DNA of 63,770 bases from an uncultured Bacteroidales bacterium. GTDB lineage: Bacteria > Bacteroidota > Bacteroidia > Bacteroidales > UBA932. The stretch covers positions 1 to 63,770 of the forward strand of contig CALUUA010000014.1 of assembly GCA_944323845.1 (NCBI GenBank), given 5' to 3'. The notes beneath the pieces are model-generated. The model ran no database searches. It had not been told where the DNA came from and saw nothing but the letters and a program-made list of their open reading frames with translations. Position 1 is the stretch's first letter; every line of letters starts with the position of its first letter. The position numbers and the translations under genes were made by a program. This document shows, piece after piece, positions 8,044-17,144 of this stretch.

Positions 8044-10626
8044 TTACGCTCCTTCCAGTCGCGCTTCCTTCCGGGACATCTTGCGTTCATACCGTTCGAT
8101 ATACCTCTGAAGCATTTCAGCATCCTGACGCGCACGCTCCTGCGCCTGCCTCAAAGCCCTGCGCTTCTTCTCCCGGGCCTTCTCCGCCTTCCGGTCCAGC
8201 TTCGACTGCTCCTTCCTGGCATCCGCCTCATCCTTGGCCGCCCAGCGGGCATCTCTGGCAGCTATCCTCTCTTTCTTCTTCCTCTCGCGGTCAGCCTTCT
8301 TCTGCTCCCGTATCTGCTCCTTCGTCAACACCGCAGGATTATCCTGAAGCGCAGCTATGGAATCGGCCTTCGCTATGCTGTCTGCCACCGCCAGAGAATC
8401 GGAAACCGCTTTCAGACTATCCTGACGGGCCAGAGAATCAGCCTTGACAGCCTCCAGAGAATCCAGCTTCGCTATAGCCAGAGAATCCTCCACCTGCTGC
8501 CTGCGCAGTTCCGCCATCTCCTCCTCGCGCTGCCTCTCCACCGACCGCACATGATTCAGGGAATCCCTGAGCGCAATCTGCAGATAAATATCGTCGATAT
8601 ATCCCGGGAAATACAGATCCGTCTCCACATACCTCGCCCTCGGCCTCGCATTGTAACTCGTCCGTTCTGACGGTCTCAAATCCAGAGAAGTGACTGCATG
8701 ACGGTCCGCCGGGCGTCTGTCAGGCTGCCAGTTGAAACCTTTCAGCTTTCTGTCCTCCGCCGTCATCTGCACCACAGGAAAAGCATCGCTCACAGCCGTA
8801 TCGAAATAATATATCCTGTTCAGTTCCCCGTCCCGGAAAATCGCCGAAAGCATCTTCGAATCCTTCTTGTTTACAGTAGCCAGCGCATCGTTCTCTTCTA
8901 TATAGAACAGGGCGGAAGCGCCTCCAAGGGCATCGAAACGCGAAAGCTCCCCCTCCTCGGAAAAATAAGCCATCATCTCGGCTCCCTTTATCTGGTTATA
9001 ATGCGTGGTATCCTCCTCGATATGGATAAAAGCGTTCGACATCAGACTGGCCTTTTCCATGGCATTGTTCCTGACCACCACCGAGATACTGTCGGCATTG
9101 TACTGCTGTGTGACTTCATTCCAGATGACCGGCTCCTTGAAAAGTCTGGCCAGAGAATCCAGATCGCAGTACAACAAGGAATCGCAGACCACCTGCATAT
9201 TCTTGCGATAGATTTTCACATTCCGCAACGCTATCACAAAGCCTATATCCGTCGTATCAGGAGACACCGCCACCGAATCCGTCACAGCCAAGGAATCCAG
9301 GCCTGCGGCCAATGAATCCGTCACAGCCAAGGAATCCAAGCCTGCGGCCAATGAGTCCGTCACGCCAAGGGAATCCGGGCCTGCGGCCAATGAATCCGTC
9401 GCAGCCAAGGAATCCTCCGCCGGCGCGGCAGCGGCCAATGCCGCCAGCGAATCAGCTGCAGCCTTTTCCTCCGCCCGCCTCTTAGCCTCCATCTGCGCCT
9501 TCAGGTTCGGATCGTTTTCAGCAGCCTCAGCCGCTTTCTTCGCCGCCTCTTCCGCCGCCTTCCTGCGGAACTCCGACACAGGGTCTATGTCCAGATTCGA
9601 CTTCCGGAGCGCAGCTTCCGCTACAGTCAGCGAATCTATCTCGAACATCTTTCTGGTATAATGTATAAGGGTATCAGCACCGAAATACACGGAATCCTTC
9701 TGTCCGTTCTCTTCAGTGACCGTAATCACCGCCGGATCCCTCGTCAGGGTCACGGTAGCGATGGAATCCACATAGTCGAGCCTGCCGGCCAATCCGTAGA
9801 CATTTCTGGTCGTATCGGTAAGCTGGACATTGCCGTACATCCTTATATCCGAAGTGTTCCTGTTGAAATACAGGGAATCGCACCATGCTTCCTGCGTATC
9901 GGACATCAGATGCACATTCCTGCAGAAGAAGAACTGCTCGCGTCCCCTGTCATACCATCCTGATTCGGATGAAAGCATATTGTCCTCCTTCCACGCATTG
10001 GTCCCGGTCCCGAAGGTGGCCAGGGACAGCTCGGACTGGTATTTCAAGGTATTTGTCTTGATGAAAATGGAGTCCGTGAACATATTGACGTCAGTCGCGA
10101 AATCGAATGTCTTCGACTTCGAATCATATGTACCGGTACGGCTCTCGATGATCTGGCCGTCCTTGTCCCGCATGGACCCGCCCCGGAAGAAGACCGCGAC
10201 GCTGTCCTTCGTGTTGTAATCCAGGAACTTCGTCCGGAGAGTATTGTTGTCCTTGTCCTGAAGCTGCACTATATCGCCCCTGAATTCAGCCAGATCGGTG
10301 TCGATATAATATTTCATCTTCTCGCTCTGGAGCTCCGTCTGATCCTGTATGATACGGACATTGCCGACTGCATCTATCACGCGGGTGTCGACATTCCACA
10401 GAGCGGTGTCGCAGAGAAGATAGGTGTTGTTATGGAAAAATCTCGCGGGGCCCACTATTTTCCTGTAGCTCATGCCGTCTATTTCCAGCAGCTGCGCACT
10501 CTTGCCGCTGAGCAGCCGCACGAGACTGTCTTCATGCTCCTCGGCCTGTTCCTGAGCGCCGGTCCGGGATGACGGCAGACACAGAAACAGGAATACGGCT
10601 GCAATACTGGAAACGATTCTGGACAT
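8044..10626 (-). CDS. OstA-like / LptA-domain envelope protein with charged C-terminal tail
   Basis: About 860 residues. The start at 10626 (MSRIVSSIAAVFLFLCLPSS) is chosen because it gives a signal peptide and follows the upstream stop by 2 nt; an ATG at 10659 would overlap that gene. The N-terminal ~300 residues are LptA/OstA-type strands (SYRKIVGPARFFHNNTYLLCDTALWN, GNVRIIQDQTELQSEKMKYYIDTDLAEFRGDI), the fold that bridges lipopolysaccharide across the periplasm. The middle is an Ala/Asp/Ser/Leu repeat region encoded by 39-nt repeats at 9281-9415. The last ~100 residues are a Lys/Arg/Glu-rich probable coiled coil. The family sits with SurA-like genes in Bacteroidetes and is inferred to serve lipopolysaccharide delivery. 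Confidence 0.85.
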   Translation of the reverse strand: MSRIVSSIAAVFLFLCLPSSRTGAQEQAEEHEDSLVRLLSGKSAQLLEIDGMSYRKIVGPARFFHNNTYLLCDTALWNVDTRVIDAVGNVRIIQDQTELQSEKMKYYIDTDLAEFRGDIVQLQDKDNNTLRTKFLDYNTKDSVAVFFRGGSMRDKDGQIIESRTGTYDSKSKTFDFATDVNMFTDSIFIKTNTLKYQSELSLATFGTGTNAWKEDNMLSSESGWYDRGREQFFFCRNVHLMSDTQEAWCDSLYFNRNTSDIRMYGNVQLTDTTRNVYGLAGRLDYVDSIATVTLTRDPAVITVTEENGQKDSVYFGADTLIHYTRKMFEIDSLTVAEAALRKSNLDIDPVSEFRRKAAEEAAKKAAEAAENDPNLKAQMEAKRRAEEKAAADSLAALAAAAPAEDSLAATDSLAAGPDSLGVTDSLAAGLDSLAVTDSLAAGLDSLAVTDSVAVSPDTTDIGFVIALRNVKIYRKNMQVVCDSLLYCDLDSLARLFKEPVIWNEVTQQYNADSISVVVRNNAMEKASLMSNAFIHIEEDTTHYNQIKGAEMMAYFSEEGELSRFDALGGASALFYIEENDALATVNKKDSKMLSAIFRDGELNRIYYFDTAVSDAFPVVQMTAEDRKLKGFNWQPDRRPADRHAVTSLDLRPSERTSYNARPRARYVETDLYFPGYIDDIYLQIALRDSLNHVRSVERQREEEMAELRRQQVEDSLAIAKLDSLEAVKADSLARQDSLKAVSDSLAVADSIAKADSIAALQDNPAVLTKEQIREQKKADRERKKKERIAARDARWAAKDEADARKEQSKLDRKAEKAREKKRRALRQAQERARQDAEMLQRYIERYERKMSRKEARLEGA
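9281..9415. repeat. 39-nt tandem repeats inside the OstA-like gene
   Basis: Three full units (9281-9319, 9320-9358, 9359-9397) and a partial fourth (9398-9415). Each encodes 13 residues of the type DSLAVTDSLAAGL. Units are nearly identical, so copy number may vary between strains without breaking the frame. Confidence 0.85.
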
Positions 10627-10628
10627 GA

Positions 10629-12014
10629 CTACTCGGAAGTCCTGATTTTGGACGTCCATTCCTCATGTTCGAATGGACAGTCCTTGAATATCGGGTCGAT
10701 GACTATGTAAGTATCCTCTATCTTTTCCCTGATGAAATCATTGATGGCCTTCATCGCCCTCTCGTTCTGGGCCTGATTCATCAGCAGGGTATAATCCTCG
10801 GAAAACGAGGCCGTATGCGCAGGTATGATCCTGTCCACCTTTATGATCTTGTAGACAGTGTTTCCGGACCTGCCTTCATTGTCCCTCGACTCGAAAGGAG
10901 CCGATATCTCGCCCTCTTTCAGGTCCTTGATGGCATTGTAATCCTCCGGTTTCAGCTGGTCGATCTCGAAATAGGCGGAACCCGTCCCCGGATCGGACAT
11001 CTGGCCGCCGTTTGTTCTGGTAGCCGGATCCTGAGAATAGAACCGCGCCGCCAGATCGAAAGAGACAGCCCCGTTCTGAAGCTCCGTCTTCAGACTGTCG
11101 AGCGTCTTGAAAGCAGCCGACATGTCGTCCGCAGTGTACTCAGGCTTCAACAGGATATGTCTGGCATTGAACATGTCGCCCTTCTTCTCCAACACTTCGA
11201 TGATATGGAAGCCGTCCGGAGTCTCCACTATCTGGGACACTATGCCGGGCTTGAGTGACATGGCAGCATCGGAAAACGCCGGCCAGAACACGGATTTGGA
11301 TGCCATTCCGAGTTCACCGCCTTTTCTGGCGCTGCCCGGATCCTGGGAATAAATCCTGGCGAGGACGGAAAACTTCTCCCCGTTCATGATTCTCTCCCTG
11401 ATGGCCAGAAGCCTGTCCTTGACAGCCAGATTCGCCGCCTCCCTGTCAGGGTAAATGCATATCTGGCTGAGCTGGTATTTGATCGGCACGATAGGGAGGT
11501 CGAGGGAATCGGTGGCTTCGACATACTGCATGACATCATAAGGAGTCATTTCCGGAGCCGAAGAGGCCACGCTCTGCTGCATCTGCTGGGTAAGGCTCTG
11601 GTCCTGCAAGGTCTGACGCCATTCCTGACGCAGCTTGTACAGAGGCTTGCCGAAATACTTCTCCACATTCTCGTCGCCGCCAAGCTGGGTCCTGATGTTG
11701 TCCACCCTGTTCCGCAGCTCCGACTCCACCATGTCATTGTTCACGGTAAGGGAATCCAGCCGGGCCTGAATCAGGAAAAGCTTGGATATCATCATCTGCT
11801 CCAGCAGCTCGCAGCGGATGTTCCTGTCGGAAGCCATGCCCTGCGCACGCATTATCTGCACTTCCTCTTCCAGCGCAGAGATGGAAATCATCTCATTGCC
11901 CACGACCGCCACCGTCTTGTCGATGACTCCGTCAGGATATTGCTGTGCAGATACCGATATCTGCACTGCAATGGCAGCCAGAATGACTGCCGGCATTTTT
12001 CTTAACCAGTTCAT
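10629..12014 (-). CDS. SurA-like periplasmic peptidyl-prolyl isomerase (two parvulin domains)
   Basis: A 461-residue chaperone. The ATG at 12014 (MNWLRKMPAVILAAIAVQISVSAQ, a Sec signal) is used because the longer frame starts with TTG. Residues ~30-170 form a SurA N-terminal chaperone region (VIDKTVAVVGNEMISISALEEEV). Two parvulin rotamase domains follow: PIKYQLSQICIYP...SQDPGSARKGGELGMASKSVFWPAF and FNARHILLKPEYT...SQDPATRTNGGQMSDPGTG. It should escort outer-membrane proteins, which this genome needs for its SusC porins. It lies 29 nt after the lipoprotein gene and 2 nt before the OstA-like gene. Confidence 0.92.
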   Translation of the reverse strand: MNWLRKMPAVILAAIAVQISVSAQQYPDGVIDKTVAVVGNEMISISALEEEVQIMRAQGMASDRNIRCELLEQMMISKLFLIQARLDSLTVNNDMVESELRNRVDNIRTQLGGDENVEKYFGKPLYKLRQEWRQTLQDQSLTQQMQQSVASSAPEMTPYDVMQYVEATDSLDLPIVPIKYQLSQICIYPDREAANLAVKDRLLAIRERIMNGEKFSVLARIYSQDPGSARKGGELGMASKSVFWPAFSDAAMSLKPGIVSQIVETPDGFHIIEVLEKKGDMFNARHILLKPEYTADDMSAAFKTLDSLKTELQNGAVSFDLAARFYSQDPATRTNGGQMSDPGTGSAYFEIDQLKPEDYNAIKDLKEGEISAPFESRDNEGRSGNTVYKIIKVDRIIPAHTASFSEDYTLLMNQAQNERAMKAINDFIREKIEDTYIVIDPIFKDCPFEHEEWTSKIRTSE

Positions 12015-12043
12015 TTCTATCTTTTTCAAGCCCTCGGGCCTTT

Positions 12044-12910
12044 TCAGTATATCACGAATTTTCCTTTTTCGCGGGCATCGTCCAGCAAGTCCTGTTCCAA
12101 AGCGGTCACTAACCTGTGCCTGCGGATTCCTACCAGAATACCCTTTATCTCAGCCTCGCAATACTCCACCGGCAGCGGCTCCCCGGCTTCAACCAAATCC
12201 GAAATGCAGGCAATGTCCAGCCTGTCATAGTCGGTGTCCTTTATGCGGATGACCGAGTTTCTCATCCTGGGCAGAAGAGTCTTGTAATCCTGCCCGAAAT
12301 CCGCCGCAAGCTCCACTATCCTTATCCACTTGCCGCCGTAGTCGGTGTATCGGTCGGCAGAGACATCGGCCAGACTGTCGACATAGGCCATGTCATCGAG
12401 ATTGTCGGAAGACATGTTCTTCAGAATCACGTCCACATTCGGAGAATCGGCCGAAATCCTCATGAAACGGGCCTTCACCAGAGGCACATCAGCCACAAAC
12501 TTCTCTTTGTGCGCATCGTAATACTCCTGTATTTCCTCCCTCGTCACGCTGGTGTCGAGCCTCTCGTTTACATACCTTTGTTCGAAACGGTATTTCAGCA
12601 GAGCCTTCCTGTATTCCTCCAGTTCTCTGGAAACATCCTTTTCCTGCTTCGACAGCTGTGCCTCAGCAATATCGGCATACACCAGATCCGAAGCCCATGA
12701 ATTTATGTACTGCATGACCAGCCTGATGCTGTCCTCCGGAGTGGTGCCCGGATGTATGAGGAAGTCCACCTCGCTGCGGTTCAGCTTATGTTTTCCGACT
12801 TTCGCGATTACCTTGTCCTCATGCCGGAAAAGCGACGAAAACGCCTCACACGATGAAAACATCGGCAAGGCGACCATAACTGTCAATACAGCTGAAATCA
12901 AACGTCCCAT
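12044..12910 (-). CDS. SurA-N-like lipoprotein, rotamase domain not evident
   Basis: A 288-residue lipoprotein: the signal MGRLISAVLTVMVALPMFSSC ends in a lipobox. The body resembles the SurA/PpiC N-terminal chaperone part (KVGKHKLNRSEVDFLIHPG, EEIQEYYDAHKEKFVADVPLVKARFMRI), but I see no parvulin core, so it may be a chaperone-only paralogue of the next gene. It lies 6 nt after guaB and 29 nt before the SurA-like gene in one operon. A role in outer-membrane protein folding is inferred from neighbours. Confidence 0.8.
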   Translation of the reverse strand: MGRLISAVLTVMVALPMFSSCEAFSSLFRHEDKVIAKVGKHKLNRSEVDFLIHPGTTPEDSIRLVMQYINSWASDLVYADIAEAQLSKQEKDVSRELEEYRKALLKYRFEQRYVNERLDTSVTREEIQEYYDAHKEKFVADVPLVKARFMRISADSPNVDVILKNMSSDNLDDMAYVDSLADVSADRYTDYGGKWIRIVELAADFGQDYKTLLPRMRNSVIRIKDTDYDRLDIACISDLVEAGEPLPVEYCEAEIKGILVGIRRHRLVTALEQDLLDDAREKGKFVIY

Positions 12911-12916
12911 CCCCGT

Positions 12917-14386
12917 CTATCTGGAATAGTTCGGCGATTCGCGTGTGATTGTCACATCATGCGGATGTCCCTCGACAAAACCCGCATGGGTAATCCTGAC
13001 GAATTTGGCGGAACGCAGGGTCTCTATGTCCTTCGCACCGCAGTAGCCCATGCCGGCGCGGAGACCGCCCACCAGCTGATAGACCACCTCGGACAGGGTA
13101 CCCTTGTAAGGAACCTGGGCCACGATGCCTTCCGGCACCAGTTTCTTTATGTCTTCCTCCATATCCTGGAAATACCTGTCCTTGGATCCCTGCTGCATGG
13201 CTTCGAGAGAACCCATACCCCTGTAGGACTTGAACTTCCTTCCGTTCAGGATAATGGTCTCTCCCGGCGACTCCTCGACCCCCGCGAAAAGGGAGCCGGC
13301 CATGATAGTGCTGGCGCCTGCAGCCAGAGCCTTCACGATATCGCCGGAATACCTTATGCCTCCATCGGCAATGACCGGCACGCCTGTACCTTTCAGGGCA
13401 TTCGAGGCCATCATCACGGCGGAAAGCTGAGGCATCCCGACTCCGGCTATCACACGTGTGGTGCAGATGGAACCCGGGCCTATACCGACCTTCACCGCGC
13501 TCACGCCTGCATCCGCAAGAGCTTTCGCGCCTTCGGCAGTAGCCACGTTTCCGGCCACTATCTGTATGTCAGGCAAGGCTTCGCAGGCCTTCTTGATGAC
13601 ATTCAACACGCCTACGGAATGTCCGTGAGCCGTATCCACCACCACGGCATCGGCTCCGGCATGCGTAAGCATCTCTATCCTCTCTATGGTATCGGACTTC
13701 ACCCCTACGGCAGCCGCCACCAGCAGCCTTCCCTTCGAATCCTTCGACGCTATAGGATTGTCCTTTATCTTCATCAGGTCCTTATAAGTGATAAGCCCCT
13801 CCAGAGTACCGTCCTTGTTCACCACAGGCAGTTTCTCCACCTTGTATTTCCTCAGCAGAGCCGTAGCCTCGGACAGGCTGATTCCGGCCGGAGCCGTCAC
13901 CAGATTCTCTGAAGTCATGATCTGCGAAATAGGCAGCTTCATATTGTCCTGGAAACGCAGGTCGCGGTTCGTCACTATGCCGATCAGGTGCATGCTTCCG
14001 TCCACTACAGGAATCCCGCCGATATGGTGCTGGGCCATCATGCCGAGGGCGTCGCCTACGGTAGCGTCGGGACTGATGGTGATAGGGTCGTCTATCATGC
14101 CGTTTTCAGCCCTCTTCACCTTCTTCACCTGATTCATCTGAGCCTCGATAGTCATGTTCTTATGGATGACGCCGATACCTCCGGCGCGGGCCATGGCGAT
14201 GGCCAGATCAGCCTCGGTCACGGTATCCATGGCAGCGGACACGATAGGGGTCTGCAGCCTGATGTCCCTTGAAAACCAGGTGGTCACATCCACCTCTCTG
14301 GGAAGCACCTCGGAACGTGCCGGGATAAGCAACACATCATCGAAGGTCAGACCTTCGGGAATCTCATAGTTGGTAAATGTCTGCAT
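12917..14386 (-). CDS. guaB: IMP dehydrogenase
   Basis: A 489-residue enzyme oxidising IMP to XMP with NAD+, the committed step of GMP synthesis. The start [20 protein letters not shown] at 14386 matches family N-termini; the longer frame would run through the promoter. Two CBS domains lie at ~95-210 ([23 protein letters not shown]). The catalytic loop is [20 protein letters not shown] with its Cys, and the flap region contains GSKDRYFQ. It heads an operon whose other genes are envelope chaperones, spaced by 6 nt, an arrangement common in Bacteroides relatives. Confidence 0.97.
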   Translation of the reverse strand: MQTFTNYEIPEGLTFDDVLLIPARSEVLPREVDVTTWFSRDIRLQTPIVSAAMDTVTEADLAIAMARAGGIGVIHKNMTIEAQMNQVKKVKRAENGMIDDPITISPDATVGDALGMMAQHHIGGIPVVDGSMHLIGIVTNRDLRFQDNMKLPISQIMTSENLVTAPAGISLSEATALLRKYKVEKLPVVNKDGTLEGLITYKDLMKIKDNPIASKDSKGRLLVAAAVGVKSDTIERIEMLTHAGADAVVVDTAHGHSVGVLNVIKKACEALPDIQIVAGNVATAEGAKALADAGVSAVKVGIGPGSICTTRVIAGVGMPQLSAVMMASNALKGTGVPVIADGGIRYSGDIVKALAAGASTIMAGSLFAGVEESPGETIILNGRKFKSYRGMGSLEAMQQGSKDRYFQDMEEDIKKLVPEGIVAQVPYKGTLSEVVYQLVGGLRAGMGYCGAKDIETLRSAKFVRITHAGFVEGHPHDVTITRESPNYSR

Positions 14387-14407
14387 GCTCGAAATTTTTA
14401 TAATCTG

Positions 14408-14440
14408 CAAAGATAGTGATTTTTGCACGAAATTATCAAA
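14408..14440 (-). promoter_or_regulatory. guaB-envelope operon promoter
   Basis: On the minus strand TTTG (14440-14437) is followed after 21 nt by TATCTTTG (14415-14408). The -33 box overlaps the stop codon of the upstream radical SAM gene, so the two transcription units are tightly packed. Confidence 0.8.
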
Positions 14441-15428
14441 TTATTCCACAGAGCCTGCCCTGCCACGCATCCCTTTCCTCCATCCTTCTGTCCAGCATCC
14501 GGAGCAGTTCGAAATTCCTCACTAACCCCCATGGCGTCTCGTTCACGAAGCGCGGCGGCACCTCCCCGGCTATCCGCTCTATATAAAGATCCGGACGCAG
14601 ACGCTCCAGAATATCAATGACGAAATCCAGATATTCCTCCAGCCCGAACTTCAGGAAATCCTCCGGACACCGGGCATACTCCTTCTCCATCTCCGTCCCC
14701 CTGATAATCTGCAGCTGATGGAACTTCACCGAATGCAGCGGCATGGCGTTTATGAGCGCAGTCTGGTCCAGAAGCATCTGCCTTGTCTCACCGGGCAGGC
14801 CCAGAATGAAATGCGCACCCGTATCGATACCCCTCGCGGCCGTCATCTCCACAGCCCTCGCCGCACATGCGAAATCATGGCCCCGGTTTATCCGCCGCAG
14901 CGTCCCGTCATGACAAGACTCTATCCCGTACTCCACCGTCACCACAGGAGCCTCAAGGACCTTTCCCCCGACAGTCCTTCTCCATCCGGGTAAAAGACTC
15001 CCGTCTTTCAATGCGGCTATCATGTCCAGTTTCTCCTCATCCACGCAGTCCGGACGGGTCCCGATGACTATTCCTGCCACCTCAGGATGGTCTAAAGCCT
15101 CCTGATACAGGGAGCGCAGGCGTCCGACAGGGGCATATGTATTCGAATAAGACTGGAAATATGCCAGATAATGCCCGGAATTCCTGTATCTGACACGGTG
15201 GAACTCTATACCCTCGTCCATCTGCCGGCGCAGAGTCTTCCCGGGCACGGCATATCCGGGATGGAAGGCAGCATTGTCGCAATAGGTACAGCCGCCCGTC
15301 CCGACCGTGCCGTCCCTGTTCGGACAGGTGAAACCGGCATCCAGAACTATTTTCTGGAGCCTTTCCCCGTATTTTCCCCGGTAATATCCGACAAACGAAT
15401 TGTATCTTTTCCCGTCTCCGAATTCCAT
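14436..15428 (-). CDS. radical SAM protein, TIGR01212/YhcC type
   Basis: A 330-residue radical SAM enzyme. The cluster-binding motif is unusual for the superfamily but typical of this family: CPNRDGTVGTGGCTYC (near 35-50), with NAAFHPGY after it. Downstream are FQSYSNTYAP, GIVIGTRPDCVDEEKLDM and VEYGIESCHDGTLRRINRGHD, all shared with YhcC/Elp3-like proteins. The reaction is not established for the family; a tRNA-modification role is sometimes suggested. No operon partner is evident, and the gene ends inside the guaB promoter. Confidence 0.9.
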   Translation of the reverse strand: MEFGDGKRYNSFVGYYRGKYGERLQKIVLDAGFTCPNRDGTVGTGGCTYCDNAAFHPGYAVPGKTLRRQMDEGIEFHRVRYRNSGHYLAYFQSYSNTYAPVGRLRSLYQEALDHPEVAGIVIGTRPDCVDEEKLDMIAALKDGSLLPGWRRTVGGKVLEAPVVTVEYGIESCHDGTLRRINRGHDFACAARAVEMTAARGIDTGAHFILGLPGETRQMLLDQTALINAMPLHSVKFHQLQIIRGTEMEKEYARCPEDFLKFGLEEYLDFVIDILERLRPDLYIERIAGEVPPRFVNETPWGLVRNFELLRMLDRRMEERDAWQGRLCGII

Positions 15429-15624
15429 GGCATGATGATTCCGACTGCAAATATCCTAAATATTCCGGATTTTACGTAAAGGACATCGCCCGAAAGCCAC
15501 CGTTTCCGTGAAGGCATTCCGTCATCGGGACATAAAAAAGAGGCCGGCCCGAAAAGAGGAATTTCAAGGAAAGCTCCCTTTCGAGTCGACCAGACCTATT
15601 TAATACCGGCTATCCGGAACCGTA

Positions 15625-16884
15625 CTATTCAGCACGTTTGAAGGTCATATTGATATAATATCCGGAAAAAGCTGCGACCGGCGGCTCCGGATCGAACCAT
15701 TCATTAAGTTCCTTAAGAAATGACTGCGGATTGTAGTCGATGATATACATGTCGAGAAGCTCGGTTCCGTTCTCGTCATAGGTTATCTGGACACCTACCA
15801 GAGCCTCGTCATTTTCGCTGAGATTGCCTGCCGTGAAATATCTGTTGATATTGTCGAGCTTAAGAAGCTGGAGTGTGATGCCTTCCCCGAACATGCCTGT
15901 CCGCAATAAAAATTCGCCTGCACTGGTCATTGAAGATTCCCCGAGGAAATAATTGGAGAAAGCCGACTGGAAGTCCGCAATGAACTTGCCGCCTTCGGTG
16001 TCAATCGTTACCTTATCCGCAGCATTCAATTCAGGGAAACCTTCCGTCGTTATGGTCATCCAAGAGCCATAGGAGTCAATAAAATATTGGGCATCCGTCA
16101 CAATCTCGTTCATCGTCCATGTGCCGCTAATCTTGTCCCAGTCCGGACCTGAAATATATATCGTCATTTCAGGATATGCTCCGACCGAGAATTGGGAAGT
16201 CTCCGCGATTTTCAGTACTATGACATCATGTCCGGCCTCTGCCTTCAGGAATTTAAGGGTGAATGTCCCGCTTTTCTCTCCGGCATCTATGAATACGCCT
16301 TCCGCGTCATCGGCAAATTCGATTTCGAAATGCACACCCTCCTGCGCCGTGGATTTCTCTGTATCCACTTCCAGTTCTACCGTAGCCGGGGACTCCAGAA
16401 TAAGGGCCGAAGATTCCTCGTCAGTAAGATTGACAGAGACTTCAAGCGAGTTCTTCAGCACATCGGACTGCTTCTGGAATGAAGCATATCCTACAAAGGA
16501 CTCCATCTCGACCTGACACATAGGGATGGCTCCGAGCTTGAAGCCGTCCGGAGCGGACAGGGTCATGGAAACGGTCTTGCCCGCACCTGTCTCGGTCGGG
16601 GTGATGATGATTTCAGTGACAGGCTGGGCTCCGCCGACAGTGTACGCCTCTGCCGATACAGTGAAGTCCACGCCTTTCTCGGCAGTGCCGCCGAATATCA
16701 CAGGTATGGACACGGCTTCGCCGGAATAGCCGGATACCGTGATGCCTGCCACAGCTGTCCCGTCAGACCAGACAGCTACAGGGGAATTGAAGGACACCGT
16801 AGCATCGGATGTCGCATCTTCAGGATCGCATGACACCAGAAAGGCTGCCATGGCGACCATAATGGCTGATAAATACTTTTTCAT
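15625..16884 (-). CDS. SusCD-associated surface lipoprotein with Calx-beta-like repeats
   Basis: A 419-residue lipoprotein (MKKYLSAIMVAMAAFLVSC) whose acidic DPED after Cys suits surface export. Residues ~25-240 look like two immunoglobulin-like Calx-beta repeats: AEKGVDFTVSAEAYTV and AQEGVHFEIEFADDAEGVFIDAGEKSGTFTLKF share the GxDF/GVHF-plus-acidic pattern. A distinct C-terminal domain starts near GTWTMNEIVTDAQYF. It is the last gene of the S9-SusC-SusD operon, where such lipoproteins usually act as extra ligand-binding proteins. The specific ligand is unknown. A GC palindrome (15542-15549) followed on the minus strand by a T-run (15539-15534) may terminate the operon. Confidence 0.75.
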   Translation of the reverse strand: MKKYLSAIMVAMAAFLVSCDPEDATSDATVSFNSPVAVWSDGTAVAGITVSGYSGEAVSIPVIFGGTAEKGVDFTVSAEAYTVGGAQPVTEIIITPTETGAGKTVSMTLSAPDGFKLGAIPMCQVEMESFVGYASFQKQSDVLKNSLEVSVNLTDEESSALILESPATVELEVDTEKSTAQEGVHFEIEFADDAEGVFIDAGEKSGTFTLKFLKAEAGHDVIVLKIAETSQFSVGAYPEMTIYISGPDWDKISGTWTMNEIVTDAQYFIDSYGSWMTITTEGFPELNAADKVTIDTEGGKFIADFQSAFSNYFLGESSMTSAGEFLLRTGMFGEGITLQLLKLDNINRYFTAGNLSENDEALVGVQITYDENGTELLDMYIIDYNPQSFLKELNEWFDPEPPVAAFSGYYINMTFKRAE

Positions 16885-16909
16885 GACAATATGTTTTAAA
16901 ATGTGTTGT

Positions 16910-17125
16910 TCAATCGTTGGCGATAGCCTCGTTATACTCGTCCTGAAGCTCCTGGATATAATCCCGGTCTTCGGAAGTCAGGTCCTCGGCGGCAGGCATG
17001 ACCACAGTCGTGGCGTAACCGTCGTTCAGCGGCGGCAGTTCGTCCGCGGTGTCGCAGGATGCGAAGGCCGTCAGAAGCATTGCGGCGGAAGCCGCCATAA
17101 TCATCAGTCTGGAATATCTTTTCAT
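16910..17125 (-). CDS. small 71-residue lipoprotein of the SusCD operon
   Basis: A short lipoprotein: MKRYSRLMIMAASAAMLLTAFASC is a full lipoprotein signal, and the mature part (~48 residues) is strongly acidic, with ATTVVMPAAEDLTSEDRDYIQELQDEYNEAIAND. A longer frame exists upstream but runs back through susD, so ATG at 17125 is the credible start. It begins 19 nt after the susD stop and ends 25 nt before the next lipoprotein gene. I do not recognise the family; its size suggests an accessory subunit or cap of the SusCD complex. Confidence 0.7.
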   Translation of the reverse strand: MKRYSRLMIMAASAAMLLTAFASCDTADELPPLNDGYATTVVMPAAEDLTSEDRDYIQELQDEYNEAIAND

Positions 17126-17144
17126 TTTCGTCTTGTTTTCAATC

